A stretch of 35,061 nucleotides of DNA from Gammaproteobacteria bacterium RIFCSPHIGHO2_12_FULL_37_34 (GTDB taxonomy: Bacteria > Pseudomonadota > Gammaproteobacteria > DSM-16500), in NCBI GenBank assembly GCA_001801495.1, contig MGXW01000057.1:1-35061 (forward strand), read 5' to 3'. A program made the position numbers and the translations under genes. Below are positions 1-7,006 of this stretch, piece by piece. Each line of letters begins with the position of its first letter. The stretch's first letter is position 1. Under the pieces are notes generated by a model, which saw nothing but the letters and a program-made list of their open reading frames with translations, had not been told where the DNA came from and did not search any database.

Positions 1-192
1 ATCAATAGCAGAATTTTCTAGGAATTTTTCGATAGCCTCAATGCTACCAAGCTGATTGATTAGGCGCGTGCTGATTAGCTCTTTTAATGATGGAACAAAA
101 AAAGTGGCCCCATTTGGTTTAGTAAGCAGCGAATTTGATGATGTACTTGAACCTGTGGGGGGAGAGAAAGTGGTAGAATCCTTTACTATCAT
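1..192 (-). CDS. Unknown protein, N-terminal fragment (runs off left edge)
   Basis: An open frame of 64 codons starts with ATG at 192-190 and stays open to base 1, so only the N-terminus is visible. A good ribosome site (AAGGA, about 8 bases before the ATG) supports this start. The protein begins MIVKDSTTFSPPTGSSTSSN: the first 25 or so residues are rich in Ser, Thr and Pro and probably disordered. A more helical segment follows (SLKELISTRLINQL, then IEAIEKFLEN). There is no signal peptide. I do not recognise the family. A disordered polar N-terminus followed by helices is common in Legionellales effectors, but that is only a resemblance. It lies downstream of the tRNA genes on the same strand, separated by the hairpin block at 204-405. 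Confidence 0.6.
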   Translation of the reverse strand, partial: MIVKDSTTFSPPTGSSTSSNSLLTKPNGATFFVPSLKELISTRLINQLGSIEAIEKFLENSAID

Positions 193-203
193 TATTTTTT
201 TCC

Positions 204-342
204 TTACCGCGCCCGGAGAGAGAGATTGACTCGCGCACATCCCTGTGCGCTCGCCCTTCGGGCAGCCTGCGGCTGTCCAAAAATGCAATCCTGCATTTTT
301 GTCGAACTCCCGGTTTTTGCTGCGCAAAAACTTCGGGAGTTC
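204..342. repeat. Stacked-hairpin cassette with pieces of tRNA-Arg 3' end
   Basis: This non-coding block fills most of the gap between the left-edge gene and tRNA-Arg. It opens at 204-221 with a 17/18 match to 401-418, the 3' acceptor end of the neighbouring tRNA-Arg plus flank. Five hairpins follow almost without spacers: 233-250 (7-bp arms), 253-263 (4 bp, TTC loop), 264-274 (4 bp, TGC loop), 278-301 (10 bp, ATCC loop) and 304-342 (about 17 bp with a small bulge). The start of the last (TCGAACTCCCG, 302-312) is identical to the tRNA-Arg T-arm at 420-430. The cassette therefore looks like a tRNA 3' end split by about 80 bp of palindromes. No convincing gene is present. It may be a tRNA-derived repeat family or processed RNA; its function is unknown. 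Confidence 0.65.
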
Positions 343-357
343 TTATTTCTTCGAGTT

Positions 358-405
358 GATAAGAAAACAAGAGTAATGGCTTGCCATTACTCTTGTTTTC
401 TTATC
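358..405 (-). terminator. Perfect 23-bp inverted repeat directly after tRNA-Arg
   Basis: Bases 358-380 are exactly complementary to 383-405, with a 2-base spacer. The repeat begins at the discriminator position of the minus-strand tRNA-Arg. Read on the minus strand it would form a long A/T-rich hairpin at the 3' end of the csrA-tRNA transcript. It could end transcription or mark the tRNA 3' end for trimming. A clear terminal U-run is lacking, so the terminator role is inference; the palindrome itself is seen directly. Confidence 0.5.
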
Positions 406-478
406 GCGCCCGGAGAGATTCGAACTCCCGACCCCCTGGTTCGTAGCCAGATACTCTATCCAACTGAGCTACGGGCGC
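405..478 (-). tRNA. tRNA-Arg (anticodon ACG)
   Basis: Reading the minus strand, the acceptor stem GCGCCCG (478-472) pairs with CGGGCGC (412-406), followed by discriminator G at 405. The D-arm contains AGCTCAGTTGGATAGAG, the anticodon loop is CTACGAA (anticodon ACG, read as ICG after deamination), and the T-arm is GTCGGGAGTTCGAATCTC. CCA is not encoded. It follows tRNA-Ser by 28 bp on the same strand. The pairing of tRNA-Ser and tRNA-Arg genes downstream of csrA matches the serV-argVYZQ location in E. coli. Confidence 0.95.
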
Positions 479-506
479 ATCATTGTTTTTACAACTTGAG
501 CTACAA

Positions 507-596
507 CGGAGAGGGAGGGATTCGAACCCTCGATGGAGCTTTTGGCCCCATACTCCCTTAGCAGGGGAGCGCCTTCAGCCTCTCGGCCACCTCTCC
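507..596 (-). tRNA. tRNA-Ser (anticodon GCT)
   Basis: On the minus strand, acceptor GGAGAGG (596-590) pairs with the 3' end at 514-508, with discriminator G at 507. The anticodon stem CTCCC/GGGAG encloses CTGCTAA, giving anticodon GCT for AGC/AGU codons. A long variable arm (ATGGGGCCAAAAGCTCCAT) and the T-loop GTTCGAATC complete a class II tRNA of 90 bases. CCA is not encoded. The 5' end is only 6 bp from the csrA stop codon, so it probably comes from a csrA-tRNA co-transcript cut by RNase P. Confidence 0.96.
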
Positions 597-602
597 TGCG
601 TA

Positions 603-896
603 TCACTCTTTATTTTCAGTTTTATCAACTTTGCTTTCGCGTTTTTTTCTTGTTGTAACAGTCGGTGTAACAACAGGTACAGCAGCAGGAGCGGGAGAAG
701 CTTGGGCTTCTTCTTGTGGTTTGGTTGCGTTTTTCTCTTGCTGAATACGTTGATAAATTTCTTCACGATGCACAGTGACATCTTTAGGCGCATTAATGCC
801 AATTCGTACTTGGTTACCTTTAATACCGAGTACAGTCACGATGATATCGTCACCGATAATAATTGTCTCACCCACACGTCTTGTTAATATGAGCAT
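603..896 (-). CDS. csrA: Carbon storage regulator CsrA with C-terminal extension
   Basis: CsrA is a dimeric RNA-binding regulator that binds ANGGA sites near ribosome binding sites and controls translation and stability of many mRNAs; in Legionella and Coxiella it governs the replicative/transmissive switch. Residues 1-55 are the canonical fold, starting MLILTRRVGETIIIGDDI, with the RNA-contacting Leu4 and Arg44 (VHREEIYQRI) present. The protein is 97 residues, whereas typical CsrA is about 60-65. The extra ~42 residues are low complexity, rich in Pro, Ala, Thr and Val, and end in a charged stretch (RKKRESKVDKTENKE). The start has a strong ribosome site (AAGGAGA, 7 bases upstream). The gene follows lysC by 208 bp and ends 6 bp before tRNA-Ser. 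Confidence 0.96.
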   Translation of the reverse strand: MLILTRRVGETIIIGDDIIVTVLGIKGNQVRIGINAPKDVTVHREEIYQRIQQEKNATKPQEEAQASPAPAAVPVVTPTVTTRKKRESKVDKTENKE

Positions 897-899
897 TTT

Positions 900-930
900 T
901 CCATCTCCTTAAAAAAACTACCTTGTCCAT
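900..930 (-). promoter_or_regulatory. csrA leader with three ANGGA motifs (possible autoregulation)
   Basis: On the minus strand the csrA leader contains ATGGA (930-926), AAGGA (910-906, the Shine-Dalgarno itself) and ATGGA (904-900). CsrA binds ANGGA cores, and one of these overlaps the ribosome site. This is the arrangement seen where CsrA represses its own translation in E. coli. The motifs are seen directly; autoregulation is inference. Confidence 0.4.
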
Positions 931-963
931 ATATAAAGCCACTTTTCCCCATTTTTCCTTGAG

Positions 964-1050
964 GCACACGGTTATTAAATCTATGGATAGTTTTCTAAGA
1001 GGTGGGGATAACCTTCTAGCGTTACCTCTATTCATAGTCTTAAGGTGTGC
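964..1050. repeat. Imperfect inverted repeat in the lysC-csrA gap
   Basis: GCACAC (964-969), CTATGGAT (981-988) and AGAGGT (998-1003) are mirrored in the same order by ACCTCT, ATTCATAG and GTGTGC (1024-1050). This gives a three-block imperfect stem over about 87 bp. It may be an RNA structure upstream of csrA or a decayed palindromic repeat. No gene is seen here. Confidence 0.4.
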
Positions 1051-1104
1051 AATAGTAAACAATAAATCGTTATTCTGCAAATAGGATTTGCATAGTTATG
1101 AACA

Positions 1105-2349
1105 TTATTCAATATAGTTTTCTGCTAATACTGGGCGTTGGTCGAGGTTAAAGGCTTGATGAACTACTCGAACACCACGCTCTAACTGTGCCTCATCAAT
1201 GACGACTGATATTTTGATCTCTGAGGTAGTGATCATTTGTATGGGTATACCAGCCTCGCCTAAGGCTTTAAACATGACGCTTGCCACCCCTGTATGCGAA
1301 CGCATACCAATGCCAACCAGCGATAACTTAGCAACTTTGGCATTGGTTTTTACCGAAGTTGCTCCCATTTTCTTTGCAACATCTTCGATAATTTTTAATG
1401 CCTTACTATGTTCACGACGTTGTACAGTAAAAGTAAAATCAACTGTATCTTGAGCAGTAGTATTTTGCGCAATCATGTCAATTTCAATATAAGCTTGGCT
1501 AATTTTATCAAGAATAAGACCTTCTAACCCGATTTGTTTAGGAATGCCAGCTAGTGAAATAATGGCTTCTTCTTGGCTAAATGCAATACCTGATACTAAA
1601 CGCTTATGCATAATTTTATCCTCAAAAGTAACTAAGGTACCTGGGCCAGATGAAAATGTAGAAAGTACCCGAATAGGCATATTGTGCTTGCTAGCGAGCT
1701 CAACTGATCGCATTTGCAGAACTTTTGCTCCAAGGCTCGCCATTTCTAACATTTCTTCAAAGCTAATAATAGGTAGCAATTGAGCCTCAGGGACGAGATG
1801 TGGGTCAGTGGTATAGACGCCATCCACATCCGTATAAATTTGACATTCATCTGCACGTAATGCAGCAGCAATAGCAACTGCTGTGGTATCAGAACCACCA
1901 CGACCTAACGTAGTGATGTCTCCGTGTTGAGTGATGCCTTGGAAGCCAGCAATAACAATGACATGACCTTTTTGTAGCTCAGATTTAATCCTATCTGTTT
2001 TTACATTCAATATCCTGGCTTTGTTATAAACATCATCCGTTTGGATGCCAATTTGAGAACTGGTGAATGAACGAGCAGGGCAGTAAATAGCATGCAGAGC
2101 CATGCAGAGCAATGCCATTGAAACTTGCTCGCCAGTTGAAATAAGCACATCAAATTCGCGAGGATCAGGATGTGGTGTGAGTGCATGCGCAAGATGGATC
2201 AAGCGATCGGTTTCACCATACATGGCTGAAACAACGACTACAATATCATGCTTATTGCGTTTATGCTCAGCAATTTTGCTCGCAACATGATGGATACGAT
2301 CGAGGGTGCCGACAGAGCTACCGCCATATTTTTGTACAATTAGAGCCAT
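1105..2349 (-). CDS. lysC: Aspartate kinase
   Basis: Phosphorylates aspartate, the first step towards lysine, threonine, methionine and diaminopimelate for peptidoglycan. The 414-residue protein has the N-terminal catalytic domain with the nucleotide motif KYGGSSVG (near residue 7), the central TTLGRGGSDTTAVA loop and YTDVDGVYTTDP. Two C-terminal ACT regulatory domains follow (LEGLILDKISQAYIEIDMI and a segment around ISVVIDEAQLERGVRVVHQAF). The length and domain order fit the monofunctional single-chain aspartokinases. The ATG lies 1 bp after the alaS stop, with no strong ribosome site of its own, so translation is probably coupled to alaS. Which amino acid inhibits it cannot be told from the sequence. 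Confidence 0.95.
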   Translation of the reverse strand: MALIVQKYGGSSVGTLDRIHHVASKIAEHKRNKHDIVVVVSAMYGETDRLIHLAHALTPHPDPREFDVLISTGEQVSMALLCMALHAIYCPARSFTSSQIGIQTDDVYNKARILNVKTDRIKSELQKGHVIVIAGFQGITQHGDITTLGRGGSDTTAVAIAAALRADECQIYTDVDGVYTTDPHLVPEAQLLPIISFEEMLEMASLGAKVLQMRSVELASKHNMPIRVLSTFSSGPGTLVTFEDKIMHKRLVSGIAFSQEEAIISLAGIPKQIGLEGLILDKISQAYIEIDMIAQNTTAQDTVDFTFTVQRREHSKALKIIEDVAKKMGATSVKTNAKVAKLSLVGIGMRSHTGVASVMFKALGEAGIPIQMITTSEIKISVVIDEAQLERGVRVVHQAFNLDQRPVLAENYIE

Positions 2350-2350
2350 A

Positions 2351-4942
2351 TTAATTTTTCGCAGTTACTTTCTCACGTACCCAAGTGTAAACAGACTGCA
2401 ACGCTTTTTCCAATGCTTCTGGTTGATTGCCACCAGCCTCAGCAAGATCAGCACGTCCACCCCCTCGACCACCTACTTGTGTCGCGACCATAGCTACTAA
2501 TTCCTTAGCATTAATTTGGTGAGTCAAATCAGTGGCAACTCCCCCAACAATACCAATTTTACCGTCCTTTACGGTTGCAAGCACAATAACTGCTTTACCT
2601 AATTGCTGTTTGAGATGATCCACAGCACTGCGTAAGGCTTTGCCATCTACATTTTCAATTTTCGCAGCAAGAATTTTGATATCGCCAATATTTTTTGCTT
2701 GAATGAGGAGTTCCTTGCTAAATAGTTGTGCAATTTTATCTTTTAGATGGTCAATTTCTTTTTCAAGTGTATGTATGCGTTCATCCGCCTGCCCAAGTCT
2801 TTGTTTAAATTCGACCTCACGTTTTTCAATAAAACGTAGTGCTGCATCACCTGTGAGGGCTTCAATACGGCGTATACCTGCAGCAATGCCTGTTTCTGAT
2901 GTAATTTTAAATAGACCTATGTCACCACTATAATCAGCGTGGGTGCCACCGCATAATTCAACTGATGAACCAAAACGGACGACTCGCACTTTATTTCCAT
3001 ATTTTTCCCCAAATAAAGCGATGGCACCACTTGCGACCGCGTCTTCCGGCGTAGTGATATGCACGGTTCCTGCGTGATTAGCGCGAATTTCATCGTTCAC
3101 GCGTTGTTCAATGATGCGTAGTTCTTCATCAGTGAGCGGAGTAGAATGCGCATAATCAAAACGTAAACGCTCAGGTTCGACGAGCGATCCTTTTTGCACA
3201 GCTTTTTCACCTAATAGTTGGCGTAAAACAAGATGTAGCAGATGAGTGGCTGTATGATTTAATACGGTTGCTGCACGACGTTTGGCATCGACTTCCGCAA
3301 TCACTTCATCGCCAATTTTCAGCGTTCCTTTTTCTAACTTACCCAGATGAAGATAAGTGTGCCCTTGTTTGATGGTGTCTAACACTTTAAAAAAAACAGT
3401 ATGATTGATTCGCAAAAGGCCTTGATCACCCACTTGCCCGCCTGATTCAGCATAGAAAGGTGTGCGATCTAAAACGATAGAACCTTTTTCTAAAGCGTGT
3501 AATGTTTCTATAAATTTTCCTTCTCGATACAAAGCAAGAATATGGCCAGTATCGAGAGGGGTATTAATTAATAAATTTTTGTGACCAATAAAATCAGTAG
3601 GTGTTTCGGCTTCTTGAGCGACATTGTATTCTGTTGCAAATGGAGTCGCTTGACGTGAACGTTCGCGTTGTTGTGACATGGCTACTTCAAAACCTTCGTA
3701 ATCAATCATCAATTGACGTTCACGAGCCATATCAGCAGTTAAATCCGCAGGAAAACCATAGGTATCATATAATTTAAATACCGTTTCTCCAGGAATAATA
3801 TCTCCTTTTAATTCACGCACAATTTGTTCGAATAATTTTATTCCTTGAGCAAGCGTTGTACTGAATTGCTCTTCTTCTTGCAACAATGTTTTTTCAACAT
3901 GTGTTTGAGTTTGAAGTAATGTTGGATAAGCCTCACCCATTAATGCAACTAGAGGCTGTACCAATTTATAAAAAAATGCTTGTGTCAATCCTAATTGATT
4001 GCCGTGACGTAATGCACGGCGAATAATGCGACGTAATACATAACCGCGGCCTTCATTAGATGGCATCACACCATCTGTAATTAAAAAACTACAAGAGCGA
4101 ATATGGTCCGCAATCACTCGCAATGAAAAGTTTTTTAAATTTTTAGTATGAGCAAGTTTGGCTGCAGCATGAATCAGGGGTTGAAAAAGATCAGTGTCGT
4201 AATTATTGTGAACGCCTTGCATCACAGCAGCGATTCGTTCTAATCCCATGCCGGTATCGACAGATGGTTTAGGAAGGGGTGTGAATGAGCCATCGGCAGC
4301 ACGATTATATTGCATAAAAACAAGATTCCAAATTTCAATGTATCGATCGCTATCTGCTTCGCTCATTCCAGGCGGTCCACCTGCAATGTGAGGACCGTGA
4401 TCATAAAAAATTTCTGTGCAAGGTCCACAGGGACCAGTAGGCCCCATGGCCCAGAAGTTATCATCTTCTCCACAATAGCTAAAACGAGTTGGATCAATTT
4501 TTACTTTCTTAAGCCAAATGTCTGCTGCTTCTTGGTCGTCTTTAAATACGGTTATCCATAATTTTTCTGGTGGAAGATGTAATCGTTTTACAAGGAATTC
4601 CCATGCAAAACAAATAGCATCTTGTTTAAAATAATCTCCAAAGCTAAAGTTGCCTAACATTTCAAAAAAAGTGTGATGACGCGCAGTGTAGCCAACACGT
4701 TCAAGATCGTTGTGTTTACCGCCTGCACGTACACAGCGTTGAGCGGTAGTAGCACGCGTGTAAGGGCGTTTATCTTGACCGAGAAAAACATCTTTGAATT
4801 GCACCATACCAGCATTCGTAAATAAGAGAGTAGGATCATTGTTTGGCACCAATGAACTACTTTGAACAATAGTGTGACCTTGTTCGTGGAAATATTCTAA
4901 AAATTGGCTACGAATTTGGTTGCTTGTTAAGTGATTAGTCAT
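2351..4942 (-). CDS. alaS: Alanyl-tRNA synthetase
   Basis: Charges tRNA-Ala with alanine and edits mischarged Ser/Gly. The start chosen is ATG at 4942 (MTNHLTSNQIRSQFLEYF), giving 863 residues (E. coli 876). The frame is open 47 codons further upstream, but that stretch lies inside recX and does not look like AlaRS. Seen in order: class II catalytic core (TLLFTNAGMVQFKDVFLG, GPTGPCGPCTEIFYDHGP, SVDTGMGLERIAAVMQG), the editing domain with zinc ligands HTATH and CGGTH, then a coiled coil and the C-terminal glycine-rich domain (VGGRGGGRADLAEAGG). The start overlaps the recX stop by 8 bp, indicating translational coupling. Confidence 0.97.
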   Translation of the reverse strand: MTNHLTSNQIRSQFLEYFHEQGHTIVQSSSLVPNNDPTLLFTNAGMVQFKDVFLGQDKRPYTRATTAQRCVRAGGKHNDLERVGYTARHHTFFEMLGNFSFGDYFKQDAICFAWEFLVKRLHLPPEKLWITVFKDDQEAADIWLKKVKIDPTRFSYCGEDDNFWAMGPTGPCGPCTEIFYDHGPHIAGGPPGMSEADSDRYIEIWNLVFMQYNRAADGSFTPLPKPSVDTGMGLERIAAVMQGVHNNYDTDLFQPLIHAAAKLAHTKNLKNFSLRVIADHIRSCSFLITDGVMPSNEGRGYVLRRIIRRALRHGNQLGLTQAFFYKLVQPLVALMGEAYPTLLQTQTHVEKTLLQEEEQFSTTLAQGIKLFEQIVRELKGDIIPGETVFKLYDTYGFPADLTADMARERQLMIDYEGFEVAMSQQRERSRQATPFATEYNVAQEAETPTDFIGHKNLLINTPLDTGHILALYREGKFIETLHALEKGSIVLDRTPFYAESGGQVGDQGLLRINHTVFFKVLDTIKQGHTYLHLGKLEKGTLKIGDEVIAEVDAKRRAATVLNHTATHLLHLVLRQLLGEKAVQKGSLVEPERLRFDYAHSTPLTDEELRIIEQRVNDEIRANHAGTVHITTPEDAVASGAIALFGEKYGNKVRVVRFGSSVELCGGTHADYSGDIGLFKITSETGIAAGIRRIEALTGDAALRFIEKREVEFKQRLGQADERIHTLEKEIDHLKDKIAQLFSKELLIQAKNIGDIKILAAKIENVDGKALRSAVDHLKQQLGKAVIVLATVKDGKIGIVGGVATDLTHQINAKELVAMVATQVGGRGGGRADLAEAGGNQPEALEKALQSVYTWVREKVTAKN

Positions 4943-5381
4943 GAAACACACTTTCAACCTGTTCTGCAGTAAAACCTCGATAGTGTAAAAAACGCATTTG
5001 TTTGGCGCGATTTTTAAAATCGCTCGCTTGTTTCCCTTTGAAATGCTTTTGCCAAACTCTCTTAATATCAATAAACCAGGCATTATCGGTGATTTTTAGA
5101 GTTTCTGCAATCAACTCATCGCTTAAGCCGTGCATTTGTAATTCGATACGAATACGATGAGGACCGTAGCCTTTTGTGCGGCGTTTATAGATATAGTTTT
5201 CAGCAAAGCGGCGATCATCTAGGAGTTTATTCTGAGTCAATTCCGCAAGTAATAATGCTATCTCATCATACGAATAGCCTTTCGATTTTAGTTTTTTTGC
5301 CATCTCATGTTGCGAATAGTCACGATTAGCCAAGAAGCGTAATGCAACTGCGCGAATTGAATGGTGTGAGAGCGCATTCAA
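4935..5381 (-). CDS. recX: RecX, regulator of RecA
   Basis: RecX binds RecA filaments and limits their growth, or RecA's recombinase and co-protease activity. The 148-residue protein shows the three-helix tandem repeats of the family: RFLANRDYSQHEMAKKLKSKG, then DDRRFAENYIYKRRTKGYGPHRIRIEL, and a C-terminal FKNRAKQMRFLHYRGFTAEQV. The start is TTG at 5381; a nearby ATG is out of frame. A GGAAGG ribosome site lies about 11 bases upstream, inside the end of recA. There is only 1 bp between the recA stop and this start, so the two are co-expressed, as usual for recA-recX. The end overlaps alaS by 8 bp. Confidence 0.92.
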   Translation of the reverse strand: MNALSHHSIRAVALRFLANRDYSQHEMAKKLKSKGYSYDEIALLLAELTQNKLLDDRRFAENYIYKRRTKGYGPHRIRIELQMHGLSDELIAETLKITDNAWFIDIKRVWQKHFKGKQASDFKNRAKQMRFLHYRGFTAEQVESVFHD

Positions 5382-5382
5382 T

Positions 5383-6432
5383 TTATGCTACACCTTCCTC
5401 TAATTCACCTTCGCTTTTGTTTTGTACCACTTTAGCGCGTAATGTAATCATCAATTCACGTATTTTTGTTTCAATTTCTTTGGCGATTTCAGGATGTTCT
5501 TTTAAGAATTTGCGCGCATTTTCTTTTCCTTGACCAATGCGTTGTCCATTATAACTAAACCAGGCGCCCGATTTTTCAACGAGCCCTTGTTGTACACCAA
5601 GCGTAATAATTTCACTTTCTCGTGAAATCCCTTCGCTATATAAGATATCAAATTCAGCTTGTTTGAAAGGCGGAGCCACTTTATTTTTAACCACTTTCAC
5701 TCGAGTTTCACTACCAATAATTTCTTCGCCTTCTTTAACATTACCAATACGGCGAATATCTAAACGTACAGATGCATAAAATTTAAGAGCATTACCACCG
5801 GTAGTGGTTTCTGGATTACCAAACATAATGCCAATTTTCATACGAATTTGGTTAATAAAGATGACAAGCGTATTAGAACGCTTAATGTTGGCAGTGAGTT
5901 TACGCAAAGCTTGTGACATTAATCGAGCTTGCAAACCCATGTGTTGGTCACCCATTTCGCCTTCAATTTCAGCTTTAGGCGTGAGCGCTGCAACCGAATC
6001 GATAATGATGATATCAATGGCGCTTGAACGTACGAGCATATCGGTAATTTCTAAAGCTTGCTCACCCGTATCAGGTTGGGAAATGAGTAAATTATCGACA
6101 TCTACACCGAGACGTTTTGCATAAGTAGGATCTAAAGCATGTTCGGCATCAATAAAGGCTGCAGTGCCTTTTAATTTTTGACATTCCGCAATGACTTGCA
6201 GGGTTAATGTGGTTTTACCAGATGATTCGGGGCCGTAAATTTCTACAACACGCCCTTTTGGTAAGCCACCTATACCTAGCGCAATATCTAGAGAAAGGGA
6301 TCCAGTTGAAATGACATCAAAGTCTGGGATGGCAGTAGCATGATCGCCTAAACGCCAAATAGCGCCTTTTCCACATTGGCGTTCAATTTGTGATAGGGCG
6401 GCTGTTAGCGCTTTTTGTTTATTGTCTTCCAT
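5383..6432 (-). CDS. recA: Recombinase RecA
   Basis: Forms filaments on single-stranded DNA, pairs homologous DNA and stimulates LexA-type autocleavage. The start chosen is ATG at 6432 (MEDNKQKALTAALSQI), with AAGGA about 8 bases upstream, giving 349 residues (E. coli 353); 15 further in-frame upstream codons are not RecA-like. Walker A GPESSGKT, Walker B-like IIIIDSVAAL, loop L1 (EGEMGDQHMGLQARLMSQALRK) and L2 (FGNPETTTGGNALKF) are all present. No intein. The C-terminus is acidic (KSEGELEEGVA), as in E. coli. It is followed by recX with a 1-bp gap. I find no LexA-type box (CTGT-N8-ACAG) in the 64 bp before it. Confidence 0.98.
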   Translation of the reverse strand: MEDNKQKALTAALSQIERQCGKGAIWRLGDHATAIPDFDVISTGSLSLDIALGIGGLPKGRVVEIYGPESSGKTTLTLQVIAECQKLKGTAAFIDAEHALDPTYAKRLGVDVDNLLISQPDTGEQALEITDMLVRSSAIDIIIIDSVAALTPKAEIEGEMGDQHMGLQARLMSQALRKLTANIKRSNTLVIFINQIRMKIGIMFGNPETTTGGNALKFYASVRLDIRRIGNVKEGEEIIGSETRVKVVKNKVAPPFKQAEFDILYSEGISRESEIITLGVQQGLVEKSGAWFSYNGQRIGQGKENARKFLKEHPEIAKEIETKIRELMITLRAKVVQNKSEGELEEGVA

Positions 6433-6496
6433 AAATAATCCTTCAGGTTGAGTAGGTCTCGTTGAAAATGAAATCATGTGAGGGCAAGCAGTTATT

Positions 6497-6982
6497 TTAT
6501 TGTATCTGCAACCACTTCACAAGTTCAGAGAGCGCGCATTGTATCGTTTTTTCGCGAATGGATGCTCGATCGCCAGAAAAAATTTCAGTTAATGTTTGTG
6601 TTTGATTATGTGTTGCCCATGCTAGCCAAATTGTGCCGACTGGTTTTTCATGTGAGCCGCCACTTGGCCCAGCAATTCCGGTAATGGCTATACTGATATC
6701 AGCGCGGCTGTGTTGTAATGCGCCTTCTGCCATTTCACGCGCAGTTTGTTCACTCACTGCGCCAAATCTTTCTAATGTGGTGGGATTAACACCAAGCAAT
6801 TCTATTTTTGCTGCATTGCTATAGGTTACAAAACCTCGCTCGAACCAATCGGAGCTGCCAGCAATATACGTGATCCAATAACTTAATCCACCCCCAGTGC
6901 AGGATTCTGCAGCGACTAGTTTGAGGTTGCGTTTTTTTAATTCATTGCCAATTTGTGTGGCGAGTTGCTCTAGTGTTGTCAT
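6497..6982 (-). CDS. pncC: Nicotinamide-nucleotide amidase (CinA C-terminal domain type)
   Basis: Deamidates nicotinamide mononucleotide to nicotinate mononucleotide in the pyridine nucleotide salvage cycle. The protein is 161 residues and consists only of the CinA C-terminal (PncC) domain. Family motifs are AAESCTGGGLSYWIT (active-site Ser, near residue 28), a YSNAAKIELLGV segment, and ITGIAGPSGGSHEKPVGTIWLA. AAGGT about 7 bases before the ATG serves as ribosome site. It precedes recA by 64 bp on the same strand; a pncC-recA pair is common in gammaproteobacteria. mutS begins divergently only 24 bp away. Confidence 0.93.
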   Translation of the reverse strand: MTTLEQLATQIGNELKKRNLKLVAAESCTGGGLSYWITYIAGSSDWFERGFVTYSNAAKIELLGVNPTTLERFGAVSEQTAREMAEGALQHSRADISIAITGIAGPSGGSHEKPVGTIWLAWATHNQTQTLTEIFSGDRASIREKTIQCALSELVKWLQIQ

Positions 6983-7006
6983 GATTTTTACCTTAGTATC
7001 TGCACT

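Noticed and set aside
204..418. Integration (att) site: direct repeat of the tRNA-Arg 3' end
   Set aside because: The two copies are only about 200 bp apart, the copy is about 18 bp, and there is no integrase or cargo between them; the interval is only hairpins. A tRNA-derived repeat fits better.
226..887. Open frames of 111 and 134 codons on the plus strand over the tRNAs and csrA
   Set aside because: They lie antisense to two clear tRNA genes and csrA and have no family resemblance; they are by-products of those genes.
868..1080. 70-codon minus-strand frame upstream of csrA
   Set aside because: It overlaps the csrA start and its ribosome site, has no ribosome site of its own, and its composition is unlike a protein.
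4943..5083. Longer alaS start (47 extra residues)
   Set aside because: The extension lies inside recX and has no AlaRS similarity; the ATG at 4942 gives the conserved N-terminus.
6433..6477. Longer recA start (15 extra residues)
   Set aside because: The ATG at 6432 has a strong ribosome site and gives the standard RecA N-terminus.
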